NCBI RefSeq assembly: GCF_047730165.1
Contig: NZ_CP159834.1
Span: forward strand, 1,674,001 to 1,738,000
Length of the DNA stretch: 64,000 nucleotides
Direction: 5' to 3'
Source: Patiriisocius sp047730165
Lineage (GTDB): Bacteria; Bacteroidota; Bacteroidia; Flavobacteriales; Flavobacteriaceae
The notes under the pieces were generated by a model that saw only the letters and a program-made list of their open reading frames with translations, was not told the DNA's origin and ran no database searches. This document shows positions 30,399-37,985 of the stretch, one piece after another. The position numbers and the translations under genes are program-made. The number at the start of each line of letters is the position of its first letter. Position 1 is the stretch's first letter.

Positions 30399-30638
30399 AT
30401 GTCAAGAGTTTGTGAACTTACTGGAAAGAAGGCAATGGTTGGAAACAACGTGTCTCACGCGATGAATAAAACGAAGCGCAAGTTTAATGTAAACTTGATG
30501 AAGAAGCGTTTTTACATTCCTGAAGAGGACAAGTGGATTACCCTTAAGGTGTCTACTTCAGCATTAAAAAATATTAACAAAAAAGGTATTTCTGCAGTAA
30601 TTAAAGAGGCTCGTGCAAACGGGATCCTTTCTAAGTAA
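30399..30638 (+). CDS. rpmB: 50S ribosomal protein L28
   Basis: bL28, 79 residues, starts 'MSRVCELTGKKAMVGNNVSH' and contains 'KRKFNVNLMKKRFY' and the C-terminal 'GISAVIKEARANGIL'. A longer in-frame extension upstream would run back through the promoter, so the start at 30399 is preferred. First gene of a ribosomal unit with rpmG and the DUF4295 gene. Confidence 0.96.
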   Translation: MSRVCELTGKKAMVGNNVSHAMNKTKRKFNVNLMKKRFYIPEEDKWITLKVSTSALKNINKKGISAVIKEARANGILSK

Positions 30639-30666
30639 CTGTAACAACCATTAATAGAATAGTAAG

Positions 30667-30849
30667 ATGGCTAGAAGAGGAAACAGAGTACAGGTAATTT
30701 TAGAATGTACTGAGCATAAAGACTCAGGGCAGGCTGGAACATCTCGTTACATCACCACAAAGAACAAAAAGAATACGCCAGATAGAATGGAGTTAAAGAA
30801 ATTTAACCCAATCTTGAAGAAAATGACGGTTCACAAAGAAATTAAGTAA
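30667..30849 (+). CDS. rpmG: 50S ribosomal protein L33
   Basis: bL33, 60 residues: 'RVQVILECTEHKDSG', 'SRYITTKNKKNTPDRMELKK'. It carries a single Cys, so it is a zinc-free (C-minus) version. It sits 28 nt after rpmB and 36 nt before the DUF4295 gene. Confidence 0.96.
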   Translation: MARRGNRVQVILECTEHKDSGQAGTSRYITTKNKKNTPDRMELKKFNPILKKMTVHKEIK

Positions 30850-30885
30850 TTAGGTTCCGTTCTAACGGAATGAAAAACAAGTGTT

Positions 30886-31038
30886 ATGGCAAAGAAATCG
30901 GTAGCATCGCTACAAACAGGATCTAAGCGTCTTACTAAAGCAATAAAAATGGTGAAGTCTCAAAAAACTGGGGCTTACGTTTTTACAGAATCAATTATGG
31001 CTCCAGACAGAGTAAGCGACTGGATGAGCAAAAAATAA
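30886..31038 (+). CDS. DUF4295 small basic protein (ribosomal bL38-type)
   Basis: A 50-residue basic protein beginning MAKKSVASLQTGSKRLTKAI and ending DRVSDWMSKK. It belongs to DUF4295, found in Bacteroidota beside rpmB and rpmG. I recall that this family was identified as a lineage-specific large-subunit protein (bL38) in a flavobacterial ribosome structure; this is from memory. Its position in the ribosomal unit and its basic charge agree. It ends 25 nt before a terminator. Confidence 0.9.
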   Translation: MAKKSVASLQTGSKRLTKAIKMVKSQKTGAYVFTESIMAPDRVSDWMSKK

Positions 31039-31063
31039 TTGTTCTTTTTATAATATTAAGTTG

Positions 31064-31090
31064 AGCCACTTTTAAACAAGAGTGGCTTTT
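31064..31090 (+). terminator. terminator of the rpmB-rpmG-DUF4295 unit
   Basis: AGCCACT / AGTGGCT stem with a 10-nt loop and a short T-tail, directly followed by the ftsY -7 box. Confidence 0.6.
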
Positions 31091-31092
31091 CG

Positions 31093-31100
31093 TATTTTTG
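31093..31100 (+). promoter_or_regulatory. -7 promoter box for ftsY
   Basis: TATTTTTG followed by CA, 41 nt before the start codon, overlapping the tail of the preceding terminator. Confidence 0.45.
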
Positions 31101-31141
31101 CATTTTGCGAGTAACATGCAAGAACAATTAACATATCGATA

Positions 31142-32101
31142 ATGAGTTTTTTTAAAAACATATTTAACAAAGAAAAAAAGGAAACCCTGGATAAGGGCTT
31201 AGAGAAATCTAAATCCACTTTCTTTGATAAACTCAACAAGGCTGTAGCCGGAAAGGCTAAGGTGGATGAGGACGTGCTAGATGACCTAGAAGAAATTTTA
31301 GTTTCAAGTGATGTGGGTGTAACGACTACGCTAAAGGTTATAGACCGCATCGAAGCAAGAGTAGCTAAAGATAAATATGTAGGTACTAGTGAACTCAATT
31401 TAATCCTGAGGGAAGAGATTGCAGGTCTGTTAAGTGAAATTGACAACGGTAACGAAAGTGTTTTTTCTGTTCCAAAACATGCGACGGGACCACACGTGAT
31501 TATGGTGGTAGGAGTGAATGGTGTGGGTAAAACAACAACTATTGGTAAATTAGCACATCAGTTTAAAAATGCAGGATACAAGGTGGTGTTGGGTGCGGCA
31601 GATACTTTTAGAGCGGCTGCTATAGACCAACTACAAGTATGGGCAGATAGAACTGGAGTTCCAATGATAAGGCAAGAAATGGGCAGTGATCCGGCAAGTG
31701 TTGCTTTTGATACGCTAGAGAGTGGCGTACACCAGAATGCTGATGTTATTATCATAGATACCGCAGGTAGACTTCATAATAAAGTGAACTTAATGAATGA
31801 GCTCACCAAAGTAAAGCGGGTAATGCAAAAAGTGATTACAGACGCTCCACACGATGTGCTTTTAGTACTTGATGGATCTACTGGGCAGAACGCCTTTGAG
31901 CAAGCAAAACAATTTACCGCAGCTACAGAAGTAACCTCGCTAGCAGTAACTAAACTAGATGGAACCGCAAAAGGTGGTGTTGTGATAGGGATTAGTGATC
32001 AGTTTCAAATTCCTGTGAAGTACATAGGAGTAGGGGAGGGTATCGAAGATCTTCAAGTGTTTAATAAGTTTGAGTTTGTAGATAGTTTTTTCAAGGAATA
32101 A
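31142..32101 (+). CDS. ftsY: signal recognition particle receptor FtsY
   Basis: SRP-GTPase receptor that docks ribosome-SRP complexes at the inner membrane. The 319-residue protein has a very short, charged N-terminal A region (about 1-25), an N domain, and a G domain with P-loop 'GVNGVGKTTT' (124-133), 'DTFRAAAIDQL', 'DTAGR' and 'TKLDGTAKGG'. Typical short form in Bacteroidota. Own promoter; followed by a 436-bp spacer and rimO. Confidence 0.97.
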   Translation: MSFFKNIFNKEKKETLDKGLEKSKSTFFDKLNKAVAGKAKVDEDVLDDLEEILVSSDVGVTTTLKVIDRIEARVAKDKYVGTSELNLILREEIAGLLSEIDNGNESVFSVPKHATGPHVIMVVGVNGVGKTTTIGKLAHQFKNAGYKVVLGAADTFRAAAIDQLQVWADRTGVPMIRQEMGSDPASVAFDTLESGVHQNADVIIIDTAGRLHNKVNLMNELTKVKRVMQKVITDAPHDVLLVLDGSTGQNAFEQAKQFTAATEVTSLAVTKLDGTAKGGVVIGISDQFQIPVKYIGVGEGIEDLQVFNKFEFVDSFFKE

Positions 32102-32198
32102 AATTTCCAAATTGTTTAAGTTGTCTGTGTGGTGGAAAGACGCGATTGCTGAGCTTTGCTTATTGTATTGCGTGTTTCAAATATTAGTTCGGTTATAA

Positions 32199-32435
32199 GG
32201 TATTTTTGTTAGCCCGAAATCCGCTTTTTCCAGAGTCGCTTTTTTTCACGTCAGCTTCGCACATTTACTATTAATACCATTTAGGATCCTTGGTACTTAT
32301 CTCTTCTGGAGACACGTTAAGAGCCAAAAGATTTTAAAAGACCAGTTTTGGATAATACCAGTATCGATGCTTGGAATGTTCGTTGGTCATTCTGTAGTAG
32401 TGCTACTTGCTTTTCAATTTAATCCATTTGCGTAA
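32199..32435 (+). pseudogene. possible eroded membrane-protein C-terminus
   Basis: An open frame of about 78 codons without a start codon (a stop lies at 32196) reads in its second half as a credible membrane-protein end: 'RILGTYLFWRHVKSQKILKD' then 'WIIPVSMLGMFVGHSVVV' and 'LLAFQFNPFA' before TAA at 32433. It is not closely identified. It may be a decayed gene between ftsY and rimO, or a chance frame. Confidence 0.3.
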
Positions 32436-32463
32436 TAAAGCATTAAATGCTAGATATTTCTAG

Positions 32464-32471
32464 TACCTTTG
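32464..32471 (+). promoter_or_regulatory. -7 promoter box for rimO
   Basis: TACCTTTG followed by CA, 66 nt before the rimO start. Confidence 0.4.
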
Positions 32472-32505
32472 CACCCGCTTAACTAATATTGAATAGCACC
32501 ACTAA

Positions 32506-32523
32506 TCCCGATACTTTTCGGGA
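32506..32523 (+). other. hairpin in rimO 5' leader
   Basis: TCCCGA / TCGGGA stem around a 6-nt loop ends 14 nt before the rimO start codon. In Bacteroidota, where initiation does not rely on Shine-Dalgarno pairing, structure this close to the start could affect translation. Confidence 0.4.
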
Positions 32524-32537
32524 CGTAAATTTGTAAG

Positions 32538-33842
32538 ATGAGAACAAAAACACTCAAGAAAAATAAGATTAACGTAGTCACTTTAGGTTGTTCTAAGAAC
32601 GTCTATGATAGTGAAGTGTTGATGGGGCAGCTAAAAGCCAATAATAAAGAGGTGGTTCACGAAGAGGAGGGAAATGTGGTCGTGATAAATACCTGTGGCT
32701 TTATTGCAAATGCCAAAGAAGAGAGTGTCAATACGATATTAGAATTTGTTCAGAAGAAAAAAGAAGGACTTGTAGATAAGGTATTTGTTACCGGTTGTCT
32801 TTCTGAAAGATATAAGCCAGACCTTCAAAAAGAAATTCCAGATGTGGATCAGTATTTTGGGACTACAGAATTACCTGGGCTTTTAAAAGCATTAGGAGCA
32901 GATTATAAGCACGAATTAATAGGAGAACGTCTTACAACAACGCCTAAGAATTACGCATATTTAAAAATTGCCGAAGGCTGCGATAGACCTTGTTCGTTTT
33001 GTGCAATCCCCATTATGAGAGGAAAACACCGTTCAACACCAATTGAAAATTTAGTGATTGAAGCCGAAAAATTGGCGACAAAAGGAGTAAAAGAACTCAT
33101 TTTAATTGCGCAAGATTTAACATACTACGGCCTCGATATCTACAAGAAAAGAAACCTTGCAGAGTTACTAGAAAACTTGGTAAAAGTAGAGGGAATAGAA
33201 TGGATACGTTTGCATTATGCTTTTCCTACAGGTTTTCCAATGGATGTGCTTGACTTAATGCGCAAAGAGCCTAAAATTTGTAACTATATAGATATTCCAT
33301 TACAGCATATTGCAGATCCTATTTTAAAGTCGATGAGACGAGGGACTACAAAAGCAAAGACCACTAAGTTGTTACAAGACTTTAGAGCAGCAGTGCCAGA
33401 TATGGCAATTAGAACTACGTTGATTGTAGGATATCCGGGTGAAACCCAAGAAGATTATGAAACGTTGAGAGCTTGGGTGCGTGAAATGCGTTTTGAAAGA
33501 TTAGGTTGTTTTACCTATTCTCACGAAGAAAATACACATGCTTACAACTTAGAAGACGATGTACCTGAAGAAGTGAAAATGGATCGTGCCAACGAGATAA
33601 TGGAAATCCAATCTCAAATCTCTTGGGAATTAAACCAACAAAAAATAGGGAATGAGTACCGAGTACTTATTGACCGTAAAGAAGGCGCTTACTATGTAGG
33701 TCGTACTGAATTTGACAGCCCAGACGTTGATAACGAGGTGTTGATTAATGCAGAAGAAGGATACTTAAGAACAGGAGAATTCTTTGCTGTAAAAATCACA
33801 GGAGCAGAAGACTTTGATTTATATGCCGAAGTGGTGAAGTAG
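32538..33842 (+). CDS. rimO: ribosomal protein S12 methylthiotransferase RimO
   Basis: Radical-SAM enzyme that methylthiolates the conserved Asp of ribosomal protein S12. The 434-residue protein shows the N-terminal UPF0004 domain with cluster ligands Cys18 ('LGCSKN'), Cys53 ('NTCGF') and Cys87 ('TGCLSERY'), the radical-SAM CxxxCxxC with Cys148, Cys152, Cys155 ('EGCDRPCSFCAIP'), and a C-terminal TRAM domain. All features of a complete enzyme are present. Confidence 0.97.
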   Translation: MRTKTLKKNKINVVTLGCSKNVYDSEVLMGQLKANNKEVVHEEEGNVVVINTCGFIANAKEESVNTILEFVQKKKEGLVDKVFVTGCLSERYKPDLQKEIPDVDQYFGTTELPGLLKALGADYKHELIGERLTTTPKNYAYLKIAEGCDRPCSFCAIPIMRGKHRSTPIENLVIEAEKLATKGVKELILIAQDLTYYGLDIYKKRNLAELLENLVKVEGIEWIRLHYAFPTGFPMDVLDLMRKEPKICNYIDIPLQHIADPILKSMRRGTTKAKTTKLLQDFRAAVPDMAIRTTLIVGYPGETQEDYETLRAWVREMRFERLGCFTYSHEENTHAYNLEDDVPEEVKMDRANEIMEIQSQISWELNQQKIGNEYRVLIDRKEGAYYVGRTEFDSPDVDNEVLINAEEGYLRTGEFFAVKITGAEDFDLYAEVVK

Positions 33843-33950
33843 GATTTTTTTATAACAAAGGCGGAGGATACCAGTACTTAAAAAAGAAGTCGAAATCTGC
33901 CATCATATTAAGATAGCAATTTTGTACTTTTAAATTCAAATTTGGATCTT

Positions 33951-35192
33951 ATGCGTATCATTCTATGTTTGTTATTTATAGCTTTTTTTTCTTGTAAAAA
34001 GCAAGAGGAGAAGCGAGAGTCTTTGGAAACTATTAAAAATCCAGCTGCTTTACATAGTCAAACACCCAATCTTTTTTCAAATCAAGAAGGACTATGGATG
34101 TCTTGGCTCAACACAAAAGACAGCACTGATTTTTTAAAATTTGCGCACTACAAAAACGGTAGTTGGAAGACGACAACAACCGCAGCGAGCGGAAATGACT
34201 GGTTTGTAAACTGGGCAGATTTCCCTGCAATTGCTATAAATGATGGGACCGTGCTTACTAACTTACTTCAGAAATCTGATTCTGGAGCCTATACGTATGA
34301 CATAAAGCTTAACCTGATGCAGACGTTGATGCGCCCTTCTATGTCAGACAGTATTTCCTGGAAACGAAATATCTTTCTTCACGATGACGGTACAAAAAGC
34401 GAGCACGGTTTTGTGTCTTTACAACCCTATGGACAGAAGTCTTTTTATGCCGTATGGTTAGATGGCAGGAACACGTCAGGAATGAGTCACGATGGCCATA
34501 GTGGCGATGGAGGAGCTATGACTTTGAGAGGGGCTATTGTTTCAGAAAACGGAGACATTAGTAGAGAAGAAGAATTGGATCATCGTGTTTGTGATTGTTG
34601 CCAGACAGATTTGGCTGTAACTAAAGACAAACAAATTATCGTAGCCTATAGAGGTAGAAGTGACGATGAGATAAGAGATGTTAAAATAAAGAAATGGAGT
34701 GAAGCAACTGGTTGGTCTGAGCCCTTCACGGTAGGAAATGATAATTGGAAAATTGCCGGCTGCCCGGTAAATGGACCTGCCTTATCCTCGTTTAATAATG
34801 AATATGTCGTTGCTTGGTTTTCTGCAGCTCAAGAAGAGCCTAAGGTTCAACTTGCTTTTGGGAAAGGTGGCGTAAACGAACTCGATATCCCTATTAATAT
34901 AAACAGTAATCCTACAATGGGTCGCGTAGACTTAGTGATGATTTCTAGCACAGAGGCTGTAGTAAGTTGGATAGAAGATATAGGAGATGACACTTTAATC
35001 CAGCTACTCAAAGTAGATAAGGACGGATCAAAAGGAGAAGTTATGACTGTTGCAAAAACGAGTACTGCGAGGGCGAGCGGCTTCCCTAAACTAGCATTAA
35101 ATGATAAGAACATAGTAATTGCATATACACTTATAGAAAGAGGGCTACCCTCCATAATAGAAACTAAAACGGTGGCAGTAGATGCGCTTTAA
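33951..35192 (+). CDS. sialidase-like exported lipoprotein
   Basis: A 413-residue lipoprotein with lipobox IAFFS-C (Cys15), so anchored to a membrane, then a beta-propeller-like body. The middle has 'FYAVWLDGRNTSGM' (Asp-box-like), 'RVCDCCQTDLAVTKDK' with a CxCC motif and 'AGCPVNGPALS'; this arrangement recurs in exo-alpha-sialidase-like proteins of marine bacteria. Catalytic residues were not mapped and enzyme activity is uncertain. I prefer ATG at 33951 over an in-frame TTG 9 nt upstream. Followed 19 nt later by a glycosyltransferase. Confidence 0.75.
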   Translation: MRIILCLLFIAFFSCKKQEEKRESLETIKNPAALHSQTPNLFSNQEGLWMSWLNTKDSTDFLKFAHYKNGSWKTTTTAASGNDWFVNWADFPAIAINDGTVLTNLLQKSDSGAYTYDIKLNLMQTLMRPSMSDSISWKRNIFLHDDGTKSEHGFVSLQPYGQKSFYAVWLDGRNTSGMSHDGHSGDGGAMTLRGAIVSENGDISREEELDHRVCDCCQTDLAVTKDKQIIVAYRGRSDDEIRDVKIKKWSEATGWSEPFTVGNDNWKIAGCPVNGPALSSFNNEYVVAWFSAAQEEPKVQLAFGKGGVNELDIPININSNPTMGRVDLVMISSTEAVVSWIEDIGDDTLIQLLKVDKDGSKGEVMTVAKTSTARASGFPKLALNDKNIVIAYTLIERGLPSIIETKTVAVDAL

Positions 35193-35211
35193 TTTGTTTT
35201 AGTGTCGTGCT

Positions 35212-36450
35212 ATGGGTAAAAAAATCTTCATTATAGGTCACACGTTCCCAGAGCCAACAACCACGGCTGCTGGATCAAGAATGATGCAGTTGATAAAACT
35301 TTTTATTAAGGAAGGATTCCAAGTTACTTTTGGGAGTGCCGCAAGTACTTCAGATAAGAGTGCAGACCTTCATATCCTCGGGATTACTTCTGAAAATTTA
35401 AAACTCAACCATCCCTCTTTTGATATCTTAATAGCCAAACTAGAACCAACCATTGTTCTGTTTGATCGGTATATTACAGAAGAACAATTTGGGTGGCGCG
35501 TGGCAGAACATTGCCCCAATGCACTACGAGTACTAGACACAGAAGATCTTCATTTTTTAAGAAAGGCAAGAGAAGTTTCTTTTAAGAAACACGGAAACTT
35601 AAACGACCTACAGTTGTACACAGATACAGCAAAACGTGAGCTCGCCAGTATTTTGAGATCAGATTTGAGTCTTATTATTTCTGAAATAGAAATGGCATTA
35701 TTAATTGATATATTTCATATTCCAGAAGGGCTACTTCAATACCTGCCTTTTCTCCCGAAATCACTCGCAGGAACGTTAGGCAAAATTCCAGAGTATGAAG
35801 AACGAAATGGTTTTATAGCCATTGGGAACTTTTATCATGCGCCTAATGTTGATAGCGTAAAATGGCTGCATAAAGAAATCTGGCCAGCGATACGCAAGCA
35901 ATTACCAGAAGCTACATTAAGTGTTTTTGGCGCGTACGCGCCGCAACAAATTTTAGAATTACATAGTGAGCGAAATGGGTTTTTTATTAAAGGTTGGGCG
36001 CCTTCTGTTGAGGAGGTGATGTGTGCTGCGAGGATATGCCTCGCGCCTATACGTTTTGGTGCAGGGCTAAAAGGGAAGCTTTTAGACGCGATGTCTTATG
36101 GCACTCCAGCTGTTACCACAACTATTGGCGCAGAAGGAATGTATGGTGCAGGAAAAGATGCAGGAGGGATTGAAGATGATGTGGCTCGTTTTACTAATTG
36201 TGCTGTCACACTATATTCAGAAAAAAGAGATTGGCTCGTTTCGCAGCAAACTGGGTTTGAGATTTTGGATTCAAGGTTTAATGCTGAGGGACATTCAAAA
36301 AACCTTCTTGATAAAATAAAGGGCATTTCCGAAGCAGTAGTGATGCATCGAAATGACAATTTTATTGGACAAATACTGCAACATCATACCCTGCAAGCTT
36401 CAAAATACATGAGTAAATGGATTGAGTCTAAAAATCAAGAGTCGTTATGA
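35212..36450 (+). CDS. glycosyltransferase, GT-B (group 1/4) type
   Basis: A 412-residue cytoplasmic glycosyltransferase. N-terminal 'KIFIIGHTFPEPTTTAAGSR' resembles the acceptor half of GT4 enzymes; the C-terminal donor half contains 'GNFYHAPNVDSVKWL', 'LSVFGAYAP', 'FIKGWAPSVEEVM' and 'GLKGKLLDAMSYGTPAVTT' with 'TIGAEGM', typical of nucleotide-sugar binding. It may act on a surface glycan or on the preceding lipoprotein (speculative). It is probably transcribed with that gene; no terminator until 36721. Confidence 0.85.
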   Translation: MGKKIFIIGHTFPEPTTTAAGSRMMQLIKLFIKEGFQVTFGSAASTSDKSADLHILGITSENLKLNHPSFDILIAKLEPTIVLFDRYITEEQFGWRVAEHCPNALRVLDTEDLHFLRKAREVSFKKHGNLNDLQLYTDTAKRELASILRSDLSLIISEIEMALLIDIFHIPEGLLQYLPFLPKSLAGTLGKIPEYEERNGFIAIGNFYHAPNVDSVKWLHKEIWPAIRKQLPEATLSVFGAYAPQQILELHSERNGFFIKGWAPSVEEVMCAARICLAPIRFGAGLKGKLLDAMSYGTPAVTTTIGAEGMYGAGKDAGGIEDDVARFTNCAVTLYSEKRDWLVSQQTGFEILDSRFNAEGHSKNLLDKIKGISEAVVMHRNDNFIGQILQHHTLQASKYMSKWIESKNQESL

Positions 36451-36514
36451 AGTCTTTAACAAGCCACGGTTAATCTATCTTAAGGTTTTGGCTAGTTTTT
36501 ATTTTTGATGTTAT

Positions 36515-36697
36515 ATTATTATTATTATTGAACAAAAACACAAAACTATAGATACGAAAAATGAAGGAGCCATCCCAAACGAGTCGAGTTTAAAAGATAA
36601 CGCAATTAATAAAAAAGGAAATAAGGCAGACGGCCGTGAGATAAATTATCAAGTGACAGACAAGCGCGAGCAGCATCAACCGATAGATAACGCTTAA
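36515..36697 (+). CDS. possible small hydrophilic protein, non-ATG start
   Basis: An open frame of about 60 residues, opening with five ATT codons, then 'EQKHKTIDTKNEGAIPNESS' and a highly charged tail ending 'EQHQPIDNA' at TAA 36695. There is no ATG, GTG or TTG in frame (TGA at 36506), so it would need an ATT start. Support: an exact -7 box TATTTTTG at 36500-36507 just before it, and a strong terminator 24 nt after. Against: no start codon and small size. Function unknown. Confidence 0.3.
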   Translation: MIIIIEQKHKTIDTKNEGAIPNESSLKDNAINKKGNKADGREINYQVTDKREQHQPIDNA

Positions 36698-36720
36698 GTA
36701 GAAAAAAATTTTTAAATTGA

Positions 36721-36756
36721 AACCACCTTCCTGTATTATGGAAGGTGGTTTTTTTA
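36721..36756 (+). terminator. strong terminator after 36697
   Basis: Perfect 11-bp stem AACCACCTTCC / GGAAGGTGGTT with an 8-nt loop and six more T. It ends the glycosyltransferase transcript or the small gene, and insulates the sigma factor remnant downstream. Confidence 0.9.
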
Positions 36757-36834
36757 TGACTACATTCCAAATTTTATTTTAAAATGTGTACTAATTCTAC
36801 AAATCTCTGCACTTATAGAACAGAAAGCTAATCG

Positions 36835-37311
36835 ATGCAACACAACGAAGTATTTTTAAATTTAATTTTAGCGCACAAAGGCATCATATATAAGGCCAGC
36901 AGGATTTATACAGACAGTTGAGAAGACCAAGAAGACCTGTATCAAGAAATTGTGCTACAATTATGGAAATCATTTGAGAACTTTAGGGGTGAAGCAAAAA
37001 TTACCACCTATATGTATCGAGTGGCAATGAATACAGCGATAGGGTTTTTAAACAAATCAAAGCGGCAGCAACACATTATTCATAAAGTAACATTGCCTGA
37101 TTTAGAAGAAGAAATAGATGTTGTGTCAAAGGAGCAAAGTCAGCGTTTGCAGGGCGCGATTAGTCAATTAAATGTGATCGAAAAAGGAATCGTGTTCCTA
37201 TTCCTTGAAGGTAATAGTTATAGTGAGATAGGTATTATAACGGGATTTACAGAAAACAATGTGGGCACTAGAATGTCCAGAATAAAGAGCAAATTAAAAG
37301 AAATTGTCTAA
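36835..37311 (+). pseudogene. ECF-type sigma factor gene broken by TGA
   Basis: From ATG 36835 the frame reads 'MQHNEVFLNLILAHKGIIYK' and 'ASRIYTDS', then TGA at 36919-36921, then continues 'EDQEDLYQEIVLQLWKSFEN' without shift to 37311. The full 159 codons match a flavobacterial sigma-70 family (ECF) factor: region 2 with 'YMYRVAMNTAI' and region 4 helix-turn-helix 'YSEIGIITGFTENNVGTRMS'. A start at GTG 36952 would remove much of region 2, so the product is probably not functional. Either a single-base mutation or a sequence error explains it. The partner membrane gene follows 11 nt later and is intact. Confidence 0.75.
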
Positions 37312-37322
37312 AAATACGCGCT

Positions 37323-37925
37323 ATGGAACTAGAAGAATTGCAAGCACAATGGAACGAGATGAGTAAACGTGTGGATAAACTAGAAGTATTAAATAAAAAA
37401 CAAATTATGGAAATTACCAATCAGAAGTATAAAAATAGATTTAAAATATTTTGGCTTTACGAGTTTACCGGAGGGCTTATTTGCATTGCAATGGCGCTTA
37501 CAATCCTGTTTAATTTATCCATAATGGACACCTTATTATTAAAGGTAATTTCAATATTGTTAGCGCTATCTTTAATTGTAATGCCTGTTTTTATATTAAA
37601 ATCATTGCATACGGTAAAATCATTGAAGTGGTCTGCAGAAAGTTATAAAGCCGTTTTGTTAAAATTTCAGAAATCAAAAAAACGATTGTTAAACTTACAG
37701 CGATTGGCAATTCCTTACAGTGTCTTTGTTTTTTTTACATCGATGGTTGTGACGAGTAAGCTAATGGGTAATGATGATTTTGGAGATGATTTTGGTGTGG
37801 GGATGTATGTTTTTATAGCAGTAGTGCTACTCTCAGTAATTCTCTTTGTAATATGGGGCAATCGCAAGTACAAGCGGTCAATGCAAGCTACAGAACGAAT
37901 GATAAGCGAAGTGGAGTGTGATTAA
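37323..37925 (+). CDS. membrane protein, partner of the sigma factor
   Basis: A 200-residue protein with a short charged N-terminus (LEELQAQWNEMSKRVDKLE), probably coiled, and about four transmembrane helices (near residues 45-62, 65-84, 130-148, 163-182). Proteins of this shape follow ECF sigma genes in flavobacteria and may regulate them, but they are not typical anti-sigma factors, so the role is inferred from position only. Ends in a bidirectional terminator. Confidence 0.65.
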   Translation: MELEELQAQWNEMSKRVDKLEVLNKKQIMEITNQKYKNRFKIFWLYEFTGGLICIAMALTILFNLSIMDTLLLKVISILLALSLIVMPVFILKSLHTVKSLKWSAESYKAVLLKFQKSKKRLLNLQRLAIPYSVFVFFTSMVVTSKLMGNDDFGDDFGVGMYVFIAVVLLSVILFVIWGNRKYKRSMQATERMISEVECD

Positions 37926-37928
37926 ATA

Positions 37929-37965
37929 AAATAAGGGGTCTCGCAATGAACCCCTTATTTTTTTT
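37929..37965. terminator. bidirectional terminator
   Basis: Perfect 11-bp stem AAATAAGGGGT / ACCCCTTATTT with a 10-nt loop and T-run on the plus strand; the minus strand also has a T-rich tail. It separates the convergent membrane gene and M14 peptidase gene. Confidence 0.85.
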
Positions 37966-37985
37966 AATGTGGAAACTATCTTCCC

